Made by a program: the position numbers and the translations under genes
Notes under the pieces: generated by a model
What the model was told of the DNA's origin: nothing
Database searches by the model: none
What the model saw: only the letters and a program-made list of their open reading frames with translations
Shown: one piece after another, positions 27,540 through 36,625 of the stretch
How the letters are laid out: every line of letters begins with the position of its first letter
How positions within the stretch are numbered: the stretch's first letter is position 1
DNA from: Micavibrio aeruginosavorus
Lineage (GTDB): Bacteria; Pseudomonadota; Alphaproteobacteria; Micavibrionales; Micavibrionaceae
Direction of reading: 5' to 3'
DNA: 64,000 bases
Assembly: GCA_016432265.1 (NCBI GenBank)
Contig: CP066681.1
Coordinates: forward strand, 1,576,342 to 1,640,341

Positions 27540-29567
27540 ATGAAATTCAAGTTCAAACCTGCCCACGCCGATGAAACCCCTGCTCCTGCTCTGGCGCTGG
27601 ATTTGAAACAAATGGCCAACGCCATTCGCGCCCTTTCCATGGACGCCGTCGAGAAGGCCAAATCCGGTCACCCCGGCATGCCGATGGGCATGGCCGATGT
27701 CGCAACTGTGCTTTTTACCAAGTTTCTAAAATTCAGCCCGGAGAACCCGACCTGGGCCGACCGCGACCGCTTCATTCTTTCGGCGGGTCATGGCTCCATG
27801 CTTTTGTATTCACTTCTCTGGCTGACTGGGTACAATAAAATTTCACTCGATGAAATTAAGAATTTCCGCCAGTTGCACAGCCTGACCCCCGGACACCCGG
27901 AGGTTATGCAAGATGCCGGAATTGAAACAACCACAGGCCCGCTGGGGCAGGGCATTTCCAACGCCGTTGGCTTTGCTCTGGCCGAACGCATATTGAATGC
28001 GCGATTTGGCTCCGATCTGGTCGACCATCATACTTATGTGATCGCAAGCGACGGTGATTTGATGGAAGGCATAAGCCACGAATCCTGCGCCTTAGCGGGT
28101 CACCTCAAACTCAATCGCCTGATCGCGCTTTATGATGACAACGGCATATGCATCGACGGCCCGACATCCTTGTCTTATTCCGATGACGTCAAATTGCGTT
28201 TTGAAGCCTATGGGTGGGATGTACAAACGGTTGACGGTCATGACTTTGCCGCCATCGAAAACGCTATTGCACGCGCACACTTGGCGGATAAGCCCAGCAT
28301 CATCTGCTGCAAGACCACAATAGGTTTTGGCGCTCCTACCAAGGCCGGCACGGCAGGTTGCCATGGTTCTCCGCTTGGCGATGAGGAAATCAAGGGTGCC
28401 CGCGAACAGTTGAGCTGGCCCCACGAACCCTTCTTTATCCCGACAGAAATCCTGATGATGTGGCGTCAGGTTGGGCAAAACAGCGCTAGGGAAATGGCGG
28501 ACTGGGTCGCCCGCCTTGAGCAAAATCGCTACAAGGCCGATTTTCTGAAAGTGCTGGCAGGCGATGTCTCGACGGATATTCAAGAACCGCTGCGTCAACT
28601 AAAAGACAAATACCTTAAAGACCGCCCCAAACTGGCCACCCGCCAAACTTCAGGCGATGTGCTTGAAAAAATCATTCCGGCTTTACCGCATTTAATCGGT
28701 GGGTCTTCCGACCTGACGCCTTCCAATAACACGCAGGTAAAAGGCCCCTCAGTCATCGGCGCCGGCAAATATGAGGGTCAGTATATTCACTATGGCGTAC
28801 GAGAGCACGGCATGGCGGCAACCATGAACGGCATGGCGCTGCATGGCGGAGTCATTCCTTACGGCGGCACATTCATGCAATTTACTGACTATTGCCGGCC
28901 ATCCATTCGCCTGTCGGCTTTGATGAAACAGCGTGTCGTGTACGTTATGACTCATGACTCAATCGGTCTGGGCGAAGACGGCCCCACGCACCAGCCGGTT
29001 GAACATCTGGCGGCGTTACGGGCCATTCCAAACCTTCTAACGCTGCGTCCGGCAGATGGCGTAGAAACAGCCGAGTGCTGGGAAATTGCCTTGACACAGA
29101 AAACACGCCCCTCAGTGCTGGCATTGACACGTCAAGGGCTGCCAACCGTGCGTACCGACGATGCGCATGAAAACCTCAGCGCCAAGGGTGCCTACATCCT
29201 CAAGGAAGCCGGCAACGGCCAGCCGAAGGTGGTTGTCATGGCCAGCGGTTCAGAAGTGGAAATTGCCCTGGGCGCGCGCGATATGCTCGAAGACGCTAAA
29301 ATCCCGACGCGCGTTGTATCCGTGCCGTCAATTGAACTGTTTGCCGAGCAGGACTCAGCTTATCAGGAGCGCATTATGGGCGATCGTCAACTGTTACGCG
29401 TTGCTGTAGAAGCTGCCGTGCGCCAGAGCTGGGATCGCTGGCTTGGGTTTGATGGCATTTTCATCGGCATGAGCACATTCGGTGAATCAGCGCCGATCAA
29501 AGATCTCTATAGCCATTTCAAAATCACGAAAGAGGCCGTTGCCGAAGCGGTAAAAGCACGCATATAG
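27540..29567 (+). CDS. tkt: Transketolase
   Basis: 675 residues. Transfers two-carbon units in the pentose phosphate pathway using thiamine diphosphate. Visible: the N-terminal SGHPGMPMGMADVATVLF, the substrate/ThDP residues in GPLGQGISNAVG, the ThDP-Mg motif ASDGDLMEGISHE to ALYDDN, GLGEDGPTHQPVEHL (pyrimidine-binding domain), and the C-terminal domain from ~540. Full length with all expected blocks. Stands alone; the neighbouring gap, a fba in this 8-kb stretch suggest a loose carbon-metabolism neighbourhood. Confidence 0.97.
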   Translation: MKFKFKPAHADETPAPALALDLKQMANAIRALSMDAVEKAKSGHPGMPMGMADVATVLFTKFLKFSPENPTWADRDRFILSAGHGSMLLYSLLWLTGYNKISLDEIKNFRQLHSLTPGHPEVMQDAGIETTTGPLGQGISNAVGFALAERILNARFGSDLVDHHTYVIASDGDLMEGISHESCALAGHLKLNRLIALYDDNGICIDGPTSLSYSDDVKLRFEAYGWDVQTVDGHDFAAIENAIARAHLADKPSIICCKTTIGFGAPTKAGTAGCHGSPLGDEEIKGAREQLSWPHEPFFIPTEILMMWRQVGQNSAREMADWVARLEQNRYKADFLKVLAGDVSTDIQEPLRQLKDKYLKDRPKLATRQTSGDVLEKIIPALPHLIGGSSDLTPSNNTQVKGPSVIGAGKYEGQYIHYGVREHGMAATMNGMALHGGVIPYGGTFMQFTDYCRPSIRLSALMKQRVVYVMTHDSIGLGEDGPTHQPVEHLAALRAIPNLLTLRPADGVETAECWEIALTQKTRPSVLALTRQGLPTVRTDDAHENLSAKGAYILKEAGNGQPKVVVMASGSEVEIALGARDMLEDAKIPTRVVSVPSIELFAEQDSAYQERIMGDRQLLRVAVEAAVRQSWDRWLGFDGIFIGMSTFGESAPIKDLYSHFKITKEAVAEAVKARI

Positions 29568-29576
29568 CGCTAACTT

Positions 29577-30260
29577 TCAAGTTTTTACCATTCTGAAAAG
29601 AATCATGTATTGAGTCATGAAATCCAGTAACTCCATTGGATTATGAAGGTATTTGTCATCGCTGGCATCGTACGGTAAAAATCCGTCGCAGACCATGCGT
29701 CGCACAGATACATTAAATCCGTTGGATTGGAAGGCCTTCGCAATATCCTGCAACGAATATGTCTGCGGCTGCACCGGCGAAAATTCAGCCACGGTCTTCC
29801 TCCAGCGCTCCCACAGCGGGTTTTCGGCATACTCGCCTATGGCCAGATAGTAAACGCCGCCCTTCCTCAGCACAGCACTCATCTCCCTGGCATGCGCGCT
29901 TAAATCAGGCAGCAAATACACCACCTCGTGAGAGAATGCGAGATCAAAGGTGCCTTTTTCATTCGCCAACGTTTTGCTGTGCGCATAACGGCAAGGCGTA
30001 GCGCCCTTGTTCTGATTAGCATAAGCCACGGATTCTTCCGCTATATCAACACCCAAGGCTTCCTTATATGGAAGAGTCTGATACAAAACCTTCAGGAAGC
30101 CGCCGCGGTTGCAGCCAAAATCCAGCACGCGCTTATCCGAGATGTCCTTTTCCAATACATAGGAAATCAGTGAATGCCATGCAGGCTCATGCCCTTCGGC
30201 CATGCTTTTCTCGCCCTCAAGACTGTCCCAGGTATCCACATTTTCGGCATGTTGATTCAT
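29577..30260 (-). CDS. SAM-dependent methyltransferase
   Basis: 227 residues of a class I Rossmann methyltransferase. SAM motif I is KRVLDFGCNRGGFLKVL, motif II LGVDIAEESVAYA, motif IV FDLAFSHEVVYLLPDL, and ALRKGG-like VLRKGGVYYLAIG follows. The C-terminal third is variable. Substrate unknown. The gene lies 13 nt downstream of the SDR-like gene on the same strand, so both are probably expressed together. Confidence 0.85.
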   Translation of the reverse strand: MNQHAENVDTWDSLEGEKSMAEGHEPAWHSLISYVLEKDISDKRVLDFGCNRGGFLKVLYQTLPYKEALGVDIAEESVAYANQNKGATPCRYAHSKTLANEKGTFDLAFSHEVVYLLPDLSAHAREMSAVLRKGGVYYLAIGEYAENPLWERWRKTVAEFSPVQPQTYSLQDIAKAFQSNGFNVSVRRMVCDGFLPYDASDDKYLHNPMELLDFMTQYMILFRMVKT

Positions 30261-30273
30261 ATTCGTTCCTTTT

Positions 30274-31497
30274 CTAAAATTCCTGCCCTCTGGGGGCCAT
30301 AGAGATGCGTTTATAGACCCCGCCCTTCATAGGGCTTGGCAGCGCGCCGTAAGTTGTGCCAGGCGTCAGGATGTGGTCAGGGAGGATGCTCCCATTATCA
30401 ATTCCAGCGCCCCCGTCGCTATCAATAGTGATGGCGGCCAGCAATCTCTGCCGCAATTCTTGCGGGGAAAATCCGCCATACAGCGTTGCTTTTACTTCAT
30501 CAGGCATGCCATCATTCGGATTGGCTCCCTCTGGTGTCCGCAACAAGGCGTTTGTAATCCATGCGACATCATGCGCGCTTAACTGCGGAATGGGGGCAGT
30601 ACCCCGAAGAATATCATCACTGAGTGGAAATCCATCTGCAATAGACTCCTGCAGCACGGTCTTCATGGCCTGCGGATCGCGATAGGTATCGCAGGCCGTA
30701 GTAATCCCGGGATTGATCTGAAATACAGACACAGGTTTACCCGTAGAGATGTTGGATTCAAGATAGAATGTCCGCCACGCCAGTTCGTTCATAAACTTAT
30801 CGGCAGCATCCGCCAGCAAACCATAGCTGGCGCGGTTCGCCGCCAGCGCCGACAAAGAGACTATGCGCAAATTATCCTGCCCTCGGTTCATCAGAAGATC
30901 GTACCCCATGGCAGCCATATTATAGATGAAACGCAAACGGCGACTGGCAGCACGCTCAACCTCCTCGACGGCCTCTTTATGCATAGGCTTGAAAGGCTCG
31001 CCGCTGTTCTGGGCAAATGATTGATATAGCGCCATAGCGACATCGCTGATCGGCCGCTCTGCCGCCATTCCTGCCAATTCACGATACATTGATTGCAGTA
31101 TCTCAGGATCCCCCAGATCACCCTGAATAACCCGTACATCGGGGTTATTAACCAGTTGCCTTGTCAGATCCGGGTCACTGCGCGTGTGCAGAAGGACGCG
31201 GCATCCATCCTTTACAAGATTTTGCAATATGGCCGCCGTGTTATTCATCAGGTATCTATGTCCGGCAAGCGGCGTTTCCCAAAAAGCGTGCGTCAACTCA
31301 TTGCCATGCTTCGCTTGGTCATAAAGAGTGAATGAGGCTCCGGTTAAAATATATACCGGAGCCGCATGTTTCGCCTGGCGATCAACCCGGAACTGTGGCG
31401 CAGCATCAAGCCCGGCTTTCGTCAGGAATATCGCAACTTCCTGCTGGAAATCCCGGCGCAGCGTTTCAATGATAGTTTTTTGCAAAGGTGATACCAT
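30274..31497 (-). CDS. SDR-like protein with altered active site
   Basis: 407 residues. A short-chain dehydrogenase core can be read: CRVLLHTRSDPDL as beta2/alpha, VIQGDLGDPE (the D-L element before beta4), IVSLSALAANRASYGLL (catalytic-Ser strand), DAADKFMNELAWR where SDRs have YxxxK, and VFQINPGITT. The Tyr position appears to be Asp while the Lys is retained, so classical oxidoreductase chemistry is doubtful. The N-terminal ~90 and C-terminal ~110 residues match nothing I recognise. A Fur-box-like palindrome lies ~60 nt upstream. Function unknown. Confidence 0.6.
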   Translation of the reverse strand: MVSPLQKTIIETLRRDFQQEVAIFLTKAGLDAAPQFRVDRQAKHAAPVYILTGASFTLYDQAKHGNELTHAFWETPLAGHRYLMNNTAAILQNLVKDGCRVLLHTRSDPDLTRQLVNNPDVRVIQGDLGDPEILQSMYRELAGMAAERPISDVAMALYQSFAQNSGEPFKPMHKEAVEEVERAASRRLRFIYNMAAMGYDLLMNRGQDNLRIVSLSALAANRASYGLLADAADKFMNELAWRTFYLESNISTGKPVSVFQINPGITTACDTYRDPQAMKTVLQESIADGFPLSDDILRGTAPIPQLSAHDVAWITNALLRTPEGANPNDGMPDEVKATLYGGFSPQELRQRLLAAITIDSDGGAGIDNGSILPDHILTPGTTYGALPSPMKGGVYKRISMAPRGQEF

Positions 31498-31558
31498 AGC
31501 GATCCCTCAAGATCAGGTGTTACTGCTGCGGCCTTTTTTAACCACTCACCAATCAGAA

Positions 31559-31573
31559 TGCAAATCATTCTCA
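31559..31573. promoter_or_regulatory. Putative Fur-box palindrome
   Basis: TGCAAATCATTCTCA fits the 7-1-7 Fur consensus TGATAATNATTATCA at 11 of 14 defined positions by my count. It lies between the SDR-like gene (minus) and gap (plus), ~62 nt from the SDR-like start and ~190 nt from gap, so it more likely controls the former. Confidence 0.45.
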
Positions 31574-31683
31574 TTTACATCCTTGGTTTTTAGCGCAACT
31601 ATTTTCGATACCAACCGTTCCTATTTAGAGAGGGATAAGTTCGAAATCATCAGTATCAGCATTCATATTTTCATGCTTCTTCA

Positions 31684-31711
31684 TTGACACAGCACGGCAG
31701 GCGAGTATGTT
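31684..31711 (+). promoter_or_regulatory. Likely sigma-70 promoter for gap
   Basis: TTGACA (31684-31689) and TATGTT (31706-31711) are separated by 16 bases, about 50 nt before the gap ATG. Confidence 0.5.
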
Positions 31712-31763
31712 CATAACAAATTTGCATATGTTTTCATAAATCCGTCAGTTCGGGAGTTACCTC

Positions 31764-32771
31764 ATGACAACACGCGTAGCCATCAGTGGTTTTGGCCGTA
31801 TCGGACGCCTTGTCCTCCGTGCCCTGTATGAATCGGGCCGTAAAGATATCCAGATCGTTGCGATCAACGATCTGGCAGATCTGCCAACCAACGCACACCT
31901 GTTGAAGTACGACTCGGTTCATGGCCGCTTCCCGTTCGATGTTTCCGCAGAAGGCGATACGCTGATCGTCAACGGCGACCGTATCAAATGTCTGCAAATC
32001 AAGGATCCAGCGCAATTACCATGGAAAGATATAGGCGTTGATATTGCATTCGAGTGCTCGGGCATTTTTACCAAACGTGAGGACGCGCAGAAGCATATCA
32101 ACGCCGGCGCGAAAAAAGTTCTGATCTCTGCTCCCGCCACGGACGAGGACATCACAGTCGTGTACGGCGTGAACTCCGACAAGCTGACAGCCGAGCACAA
32201 GATTGTTTCAAACGCTTCCTGCACCACGAATTGCCTCGCACCCGTTGCCGCCGTGCTGCATAACGGCATCGGTATCCAGAACGGCTTTATGACCACGATC
32301 CACAGCTATACCGGCGACCAGAAAATCGTGGATACCAACCACAAGGATCTTCACCGCGCCCGTGCGGCCGCCCTGAATATTATCCCGACATCCACAGGCG
32401 CTGCGAAAGCCGTCGGTAAAGTGCTGCCAGAGCTGAAAGGCAAACTGGATGGCGTGGCTACGCGTGTCCCGACGCCGAACGTATCGCTTGTCGATTTTAA
32501 ATTTACCGCCAAACGCCCGACCACTGTCGAGGAAGTGAACGAACTGATCAAAAAAGCAGCCAACAGCAATGAATTGAAGGGCATTTTGGGTTATTATACT
32601 GAAGAACTGGTATCAGGCGATTTCAATCACGACCCACACTCCTCCGTCTTTGCAATCAATGAAACTAAAGTTATCGATGGCACGCTGGTGCGCGTCATGA
32701 GCTGGTATGACAACGAATGGGGCTTCTCCAATCGTATGTTGGACACGGCTGTAAAGATGGCTTCGCTATAA
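31764..32771 (+). CDS. gap: Glyceraldehyde-3-phosphate dehydrogenase (type I)
   Basis: 335 residues. The N-terminal Rossmann motif GFGRIGR and AINDL (Asp36, NAD preference) are followed by the catalytic motif [12 protein letters not shown] with Cys153. The expected His lies in [10 protein letters not shown], and [13 protein letters not shown] closes the fold. It oxidises glyceraldehyde-3-phosphate with NAD and phosphate in glycolysis, reversibly. Followed by a strong terminator. Single-gene unit. Confidence 0.98.
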   Translation: MTTRVAISGFGRIGRLVLRALYESGRKDIQIVAINDLADLPTNAHLLKYDSVHGRFPFDVSAEGDTLIVNGDRIKCLQIKDPAQLPWKDIGVDIAFECSGIFTKREDAQKHINAGAKKVLISAPATDEDITVVYGVNSDKLTAEHKIVSNASCTTNCLAPVAAVLHNGIGIQNGFMTTIHSYTGDQKIVDTNHKDLHRARAAALNIIPTSTGAAKAVGKVLPELKGKLDGVATRVPTPNVSLVDFKFTAKRPTTVEEVNELIKKAANSNELKGILGYYTEELVSGDFNHDPHSSVFAINETKVIDGTLVRVMSWYDNEWGFSNRMLDTAVKMASL

Positions 32772-32792
32772 TAATCGCTCCATTATTCACGG

Positions 32793-32818
32793 AAACGGCG
32801 CCTAAGGCGCCGTTTTTA
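32793..32818 (+). terminator. Rho-independent terminator after gap
   Basis: AACGGCGCC and GGCGCCGTT form a nine-pair stem over a TAA loop, followed by T residues, 22 nt after the gap stop. Also positioned to stop the facing 32826 gene on the other strand. Confidence 0.92.
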
Positions 32819-32825
32819 TACTTAA

Positions 32826-33347
32826 TCACGGAATAAGCCGGTTGCCGGGGTAATGGCAGCTGTCGGGCCCTATCCAGTCAAGGCAAACAGTCGTCAGATA
32901 CCGGCTCTCAACCTCATCAAGGGCGCGGGCACTGGGCTTTTTAAATGGCGTCCCCATTTTGTAGATTGGCACGCCTGTGTTAACGGAGAAAAACCTTTGC
33001 AATAAGCCTTGCGGGGCCGCCATAACCGAAAGCTTTGCAAATTCACGCAAGTCCTCAAGCGGACGTTGCCATTTCAGGCCACCGTTTTCTGCGGGCTCAC
33101 GAAAGGCCAAACCGACATCCCGACAGGCCTGTTTGCAGGCATCGGAGAGTTTCTCTACATCGCCGTTCTGGTGTAATTGATGAGCCAGGGTTTGGAAGGC
33201 TGCCGGATGCTCGTTGGCAAGGCGCTGAAAATCCTGAAAAATTCGCCGCGCCACTTGATAGTTCCCGAAACGACCATCGCTTAGTTCAGCCTGAACATAT
33301 CCGCCATATATTTCATGCATATCAATCCCTGCCCTTATTTGTTTCAT
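32826..33347 (-). CDS. Hypothetical protein
   Basis: 173 residues, soluble, not recognised. It has a helical middle (VARRIFQDFQRLANEHPAAF, LSDACKQACRDVGLAF) and a C-terminal CLDWIGPDSCHYPGNRLIP with two cysteines. ATG 33320 (MHEIYGGYVQ) is an in-frame alternative start with AGGG upstream. No signal peptide or membrane segment. It stands alone, convergent with gap and divergent from the winged-helix gene. Confidence 0.55.
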   Translation of the reverse strand: MKQIRAGIDMHEIYGGYVQAELSDGRFGNYQVARRIFQDFQRLANEHPAAFQTLAHQLHQNGDVEKLSDACKQACRDVGLAFREPAENGGLKWQRPLEDLREFAKLSVMAAPQGLLQRFFSVNTGVPIYKMGTPFKKPSARALDEVESRYLTTVCLDWIGPDSCHYPGNRLIP

Positions 33348-33508
33348 AAATTGGCTATCCGCTTTCTAGCCCAGCCGTCCATCCGTCGTCAAACTTATTA
33401 AAACGTTTAATTTCAATACTTTAAATATATAATCTGGCTGGATCATCAAGGTTATGTTATATATTTTGACCTATAATAAAGACTGTAATTTAAAATTTAT
33501 TATTGAAT

Positions 33509-34060
33509 ATGAAGACCTTACCGAAAGATCTGACTGAGAGCAAAGCCACCAAGATCGGCCATGTGATCGATCATCTGGTTGATGCGCTGGGTGGCGAGTC
33601 CGGCTGCACGGTAAGGCGCGCGGTTATTCTGGCTGATATTGACGAGTTTCCCGGTACAACCCAGACCGAGATTATTAACCGCCTTAAGGTGGATAAATCC
33701 ACCTTAAACAGGGACATAGAGTGGCTTTACGACTACGGCTGCATTCGACGCAACCCTGGCTTTGATGGTCGCGAGGTGCGCCTGCAAATTGAAGGTTATG
33801 CCAAGAAAAACCTAGATTTTGCACTGGATTATTTTGATTTTTCACATAAGAGCTTGAAAAATTTCCTTATTCAGTTTATAAACCTGTTCGGTGAGCACAA
33901 GCCGACCCTGCGCGATGTGAAACTGATTGCAACGGCAGCGGACAGAAAAGGCAGTTCACGACAAGATCTTCTAAAGGATCTGTATGGGGGTTCGATTACC
34001 ACGGAAAACCGGGCGATCAATAACCTTCTGGACATGGGAATTTTGGTGAAGGATAACTGA
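33509..34060 (+). CDS. Winged-helix (MarR-like) regulator
   Basis: 183 residues from ATG 33509 (TTG 33503 in frame). Residues ~35-100 read as a MarR-type winged helix: FPGTTQTEIINRLKVDKSTL (HTH) then DIEWLYDYGCIRRNPGFDGR and a REVRLQ wing. The C-terminus has a second HTH-like segment (SSRQDLLKDLYGG then NRAINNLLDMGILVKD). A single protein may thus bear two DNA-binding units. It ends exactly one base before the ATG of the Gly/Ala-rich peptide gene. The upstream region is AT-rich without an obvious ribosome site. Targets unknown. Confidence 0.65.
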   Translation: MKTLPKDLTESKATKIGHVIDHLVDALGGESGCTVRRAVILADIDEFPGTTQTEIINRLKVDKSTLNRDIEWLYDYGCIRRNPGFDGREVRLQIEGYAKKNLDFALDYFDFSHKSLKNFLIQFINLFGEHKPTLRDVKLIATAADRKGSSRQDLLKDLYGGSITTENRAINNLLDMGILVKDN

Positions 34061-34276
34061 ATGGCATTCGGATTTGGCGGCGGCGGCGAAGGCGGAAGCA
34101 CTGGCGGTAACGCCATCAGTGTCAGTGCCGCTGTATCGGCCTGCATCGCTGCCATCAGCTTCGGCGCCAGCGCTGCTCCGGCAGCAACATTGGCCCCGGC
34201 CTCCAGTTGCGATGCAGGCCCGGTCTTCCAAGGAACCGAAGTTACAGTAGCGCCGCCTGTAGGCCCTTCCATCTGA
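34061..34276 (+). CDS. Small Gly/Ala-rich peptide
   Basis: 71 residues. It begins MAFGFGGGGEGGSTGG, followed by a hydrophobic Ala/Ser-rich middle with two cysteines (residues ~28 and ~50) and a polar Pro-rich tail. It starts directly after the regulator stop (TGA then ATG), so translation is coupled. A terminator follows within 25 nt, so the two genes form a compact bicistron. It may be a membrane-active or secreted peptide; no family recognised. A short GC-rich frame could also be noncoding, but the tight junction argues for a gene. Confidence 0.5.
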   Translation: MAFGFGGGGEGGSTGGNAISVSAAVSACIAAISFGASAAPAATLAPASSCDAGPVFQGTEVTVAPPVGPSI

Positions 34277-34302
34277 AATCTCAATCTTGTTTAAGATCAG
34301 GC

Positions 34303-34327
34303 CACTGTTATAGTGGCCTTTATTATT
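34303..34327 (+). terminator. Rho-independent terminator after the small peptide gene
   Basis: GGCCACT pairs with AGTGGCC over a GTTAT loop, followed by TTTATTATTTT. It closes the regulator/peptide bicistron just before fba. Confidence 0.8.
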
Positions 34328-34349
34328 TTCTAGCGCTGGAGACATGGCA

Positions 34350-35441
34350 ATGACACACCCTTCGTTGAAACCCGGAGTTGTTACGGGCAAGGACTACCTG
34401 ACACTGGTCAAAGCCTGTAAGGACGGGAAATATGCCCTGCCTGCCGTCAATGTCGTCAGCACGAATTCACTCAACGCCGTGATGGAAGCTGCCGCCAAGA
34501 ATAAATCCGATGTAATCATTCAGCTATCAAACGGCGGCGCTGAATTCTATGCGGGCAAAGGGATGCCCGATAGCTTTCAGGCCAAAGTGCTGGGCGCCAT
34601 ATCCGCCGCCAGACACGTGCACCTGCTGGCTGAGCATTATGGGATTTGTGTCGTGCTGCATACAGACCATGCCAATAAAAAACTGATCCCGTGGGTTGAA
34701 GCGATGCTCGATCACGGTGAAGCGCATTACCGGGAAGCCGGGAAACCTCTCTTCTCTTCCCACATGATCGACCTTTCGGAGGAAGACATAGATTTCAATC
34801 TTTCCGAATGTGCGCGCTTGCTGAAACGCATGGCCAAAATCGATATGAGCATCGAAATCGAACTCGGCTGCACGGGCGGCGAGGAAGACGGCGTTGGTTC
34901 CGATGATGTCGATAACGCCAAGCTCTATACCCAGCCGGAAGATGTGCTCAAAGCGTATGACTTGCTGATGCCCTTGGGACATTTCTCCGTGGCGGCCTCA
35001 TTCGGCAACGTTCATGGCGTTTACAAGCCGGGAAATGTCAAGCTGCGCCCCGAAATATTGAAAAATTCGCAAGACCTTGTGCAAAAAACGCACAAGACGG
35101 CCCCTAACCCGCTTGATCTCGTATTCCATGGCGGCTCCGGATCTGAGAAGGACAAGATTACAGAGTCTCTCGGCTACGGCGTCTTCAAGATGAATATCGA
35201 CACCGACACCCAATTTGCGTTCTCTGAGCCCGTCGGGAAATTCGTTGAAGCCAACCCGAAAGCGTTTAAATACCAGATCGATCCCGAAGACGGCACGCCA
35301 TACAAGAAACTCTACGATCCACGAAAGTGGCTGCGCCTTGCGGAAGAAGGTGTAGTGATGCGCCTGAACGAAGCCTTTGCCGATTTACGTTCCTCGGGCA
35401 AGACGCTGGCGGATGCCAGCAAGATTGCGAAAGTGGCTTGA
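34350..35441 (+). CDS. fba: Class II fructose-bisphosphate aldolase
   Basis: 363 residues from ATG 34350, preferred over ATG 34344 because GGAG is eight bases upstream of the former and only two from the latter. Zinc-dependent class II aldolase: HTDHAN carries metal/catalytic residues, SSHMIDLSEED follows, then EIELGCTGGEEDGV, and VFHGGSGS (phosphate binding). The length and the eubacterial long-form blocks match the E. coli FbaA type. It interconverts fructose-1,6-bisphosphate with triose phosphates. It is followed by a small membrane-protein gene after 16 nt. Confidence 0.97.
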   Translation: MTHPSLKPGVVTGKDYLTLVKACKDGKYALPAVNVVSTNSLNAVMEAAAKNKSDVIIQLSNGGAEFYAGKGMPDSFQAKVLGAISAARHVHLLAEHYGICVVLHTDHANKKLIPWVEAMLDHGEAHYREAGKPLFSSHMIDLSEEDIDFNLSECARLLKRMAKIDMSIEIELGCTGGEEDGVGSDDVDNAKLYTQPEDVLKAYDLLMPLGHFSVAASFGNVHGVYKPGNVKLRPEILKNSQDLVQKTHKTAPNPLDLVFHGGSGSEKDKITESLGYGVFKMNIDTDTQFAFSEPVGKFVEANPKAFKYQIDPEDGTPYKKLYDPRKWLRLAEEGVVMRLNEAFADLRSSGKTLADASKIAKVA

Positions 35442-35457
35442 GCCCAGAGGTTTTCTC

Positions 35458-35667
35458 ATGGTTGCGCCATCCCCGAACGAGAGAAAGTCCGACAATAGCC
35501 TGACAGCAACCATTGTCTATTTTATTATTGGGGCCTTCTTTGGGGTTTATTTTGCAGGAAAGTTTTTTCCTTTTAACACATCACCAATAATCTTCGGCCT
35601 GACTGTTCTAACAGGAGCTCTTCTGGGAATAGTCGTGCGTAAAGGCGTTTTTGAATTTTTTAGATAG
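35458..35667 (+). CDS. Small membrane protein between fba and the SPFH gene
   Basis: 69 residues from ATG 35458, with AGAGG seven bases upstream; the longer frame from 35377 overlaps fba and is not credible. Two hydrophobic helices (TATIVYFIIGAFFGVYFAG and SPIIFGLTVLTGALLGIVV) are joined by a short polar turn. No family recognised. The position implies co-expression with fba or with the following SPFH/NfeD pair. Confidence 0.6.
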   Translation: MVAPSPNERKSDNSLTATIVYFIIGAFFGVYFAGKFFPFNTSPIIFGLTVLTGALLGIVVRKGVFEFFR

Positions 35668-35680
35668 GAAGGAAAATATC

Positions 35681-36595
35681 ATGGATACCGCGATTATCGT
35701 TCTGGCCCTGGTGGCCATTGTACTGATCTTCAAAGGCGTGAAAGCCGTCCCGCAGGGGATGGAATACACGGTCGAGCGTTTTGGCCGTTATACGATGACC
35801 CTGAAACCGGGTTTGAACTTCATCGTGCCGGTCATCGATTCAATCGGCGCAAAAATGAATATGATGGAAACGGTTCTTGATGTCCCCTCGCAGGAAGTGA
35901 TCACCAAGGATAACGCCCTTGTTCAAGTTGATGGCGTTGTCTTTTACCAGGTCATGCACGCCGCGAAAGCCGCTTACGAAGTCCGTAATCTGGAACTGGC
36001 GATCTTGAACCTGACCATGACCAACCTGCGGACAGTGATGGGGTCTATGGATCTCGATGAACTGCTTTCCGAACGTGACCAGATCAACGCCAAGCTGCTG
36101 GGTATCGTCGACGAAGCTACTGCGCCTTGGGGTATCAAAGTCACGCGCATCGAAATCAAGGACATCAGCCCTCCCCGGGATTTGGTAGACTCAATGGCGC
36201 GCCAGATGAAGGCAGAACGGGAAAAACGCGCTGTTATTCTTGAAGCGCAAGGTTTGAGGGAAGCCGCCATCCTGAAAGCCGAAGGCGAAAAGCAGGCCGC
36301 CGTTCTGGAAGCGGAAGGCCGCAAAGAAGCAGCGTTCAGAGATGCTGAAGCGCGTGAGCGCGCCGCCGAGGCCGAAGCCAATGCTACGACGATGGTTTCA
36401 ACCGCGATTGCCAATGGCAACACACAGGCTGTGAATTACTTCGTAGCGCAAAAATATGTCGAGGCTCTCGGCAAATTCGCCCAATCGCCCAACCAGAAAG
36501 TCATCTTCATGCCGCTTGATTCCAGCAGCGTGATGGGTTCGATTGGGGGCATCACTGAACTGGTGCACGATGCACTGGGCAAAGTGGCGAAGTAA
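35681..36595 (+). CDS. SPFH/stomatin-family membrane protein (QmcA-like)
   Basis: 304 residues from ATG 35681 (AGGAAGGAA upstream). One N-terminal membrane helix (IIVLALVAIVLIF) precedes the SPFH/band-7 domain: PQGMEYTVERFGRYTMTLKPG and LDVPSQEVITKDNALVQVD. A long Ala/Glu/Arg coiled coil (residues ~190-260) and a terminal VIFMPLDSSSVMGSIGG follow. Such proteins form oligomeric membrane microdomain scaffolds. The adjacent NfeD gene is its usual partner. Confidence 0.93.
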   Translation: MDTAIIVLALVAIVLIFKGVKAVPQGMEYTVERFGRYTMTLKPGLNFIVPVIDSIGAKMNMMETVLDVPSQEVITKDNALVQVDGVVFYQVMHAAKAAYEVRNLELAILNLTMTNLRTVMGSMDLDELLSERDQINAKLLGIVDEATAPWGIKVTRIEIKDISPPRDLVDSMARQMKAEREKRAVILEAQGLREAAILKAEGEKQAAVLEAEGRKEAAFRDAEARERAAEAEANATTMVSTAIANGNTQAVNYFVAQKYVEALGKFAQSPNQKVIFMPLDSSSVMGSIGGITELVHDALGKVAK

Positions 36596-36625
36596 TGTGA
36601 AGCAGGACAGAAAGGACATCTGAAC

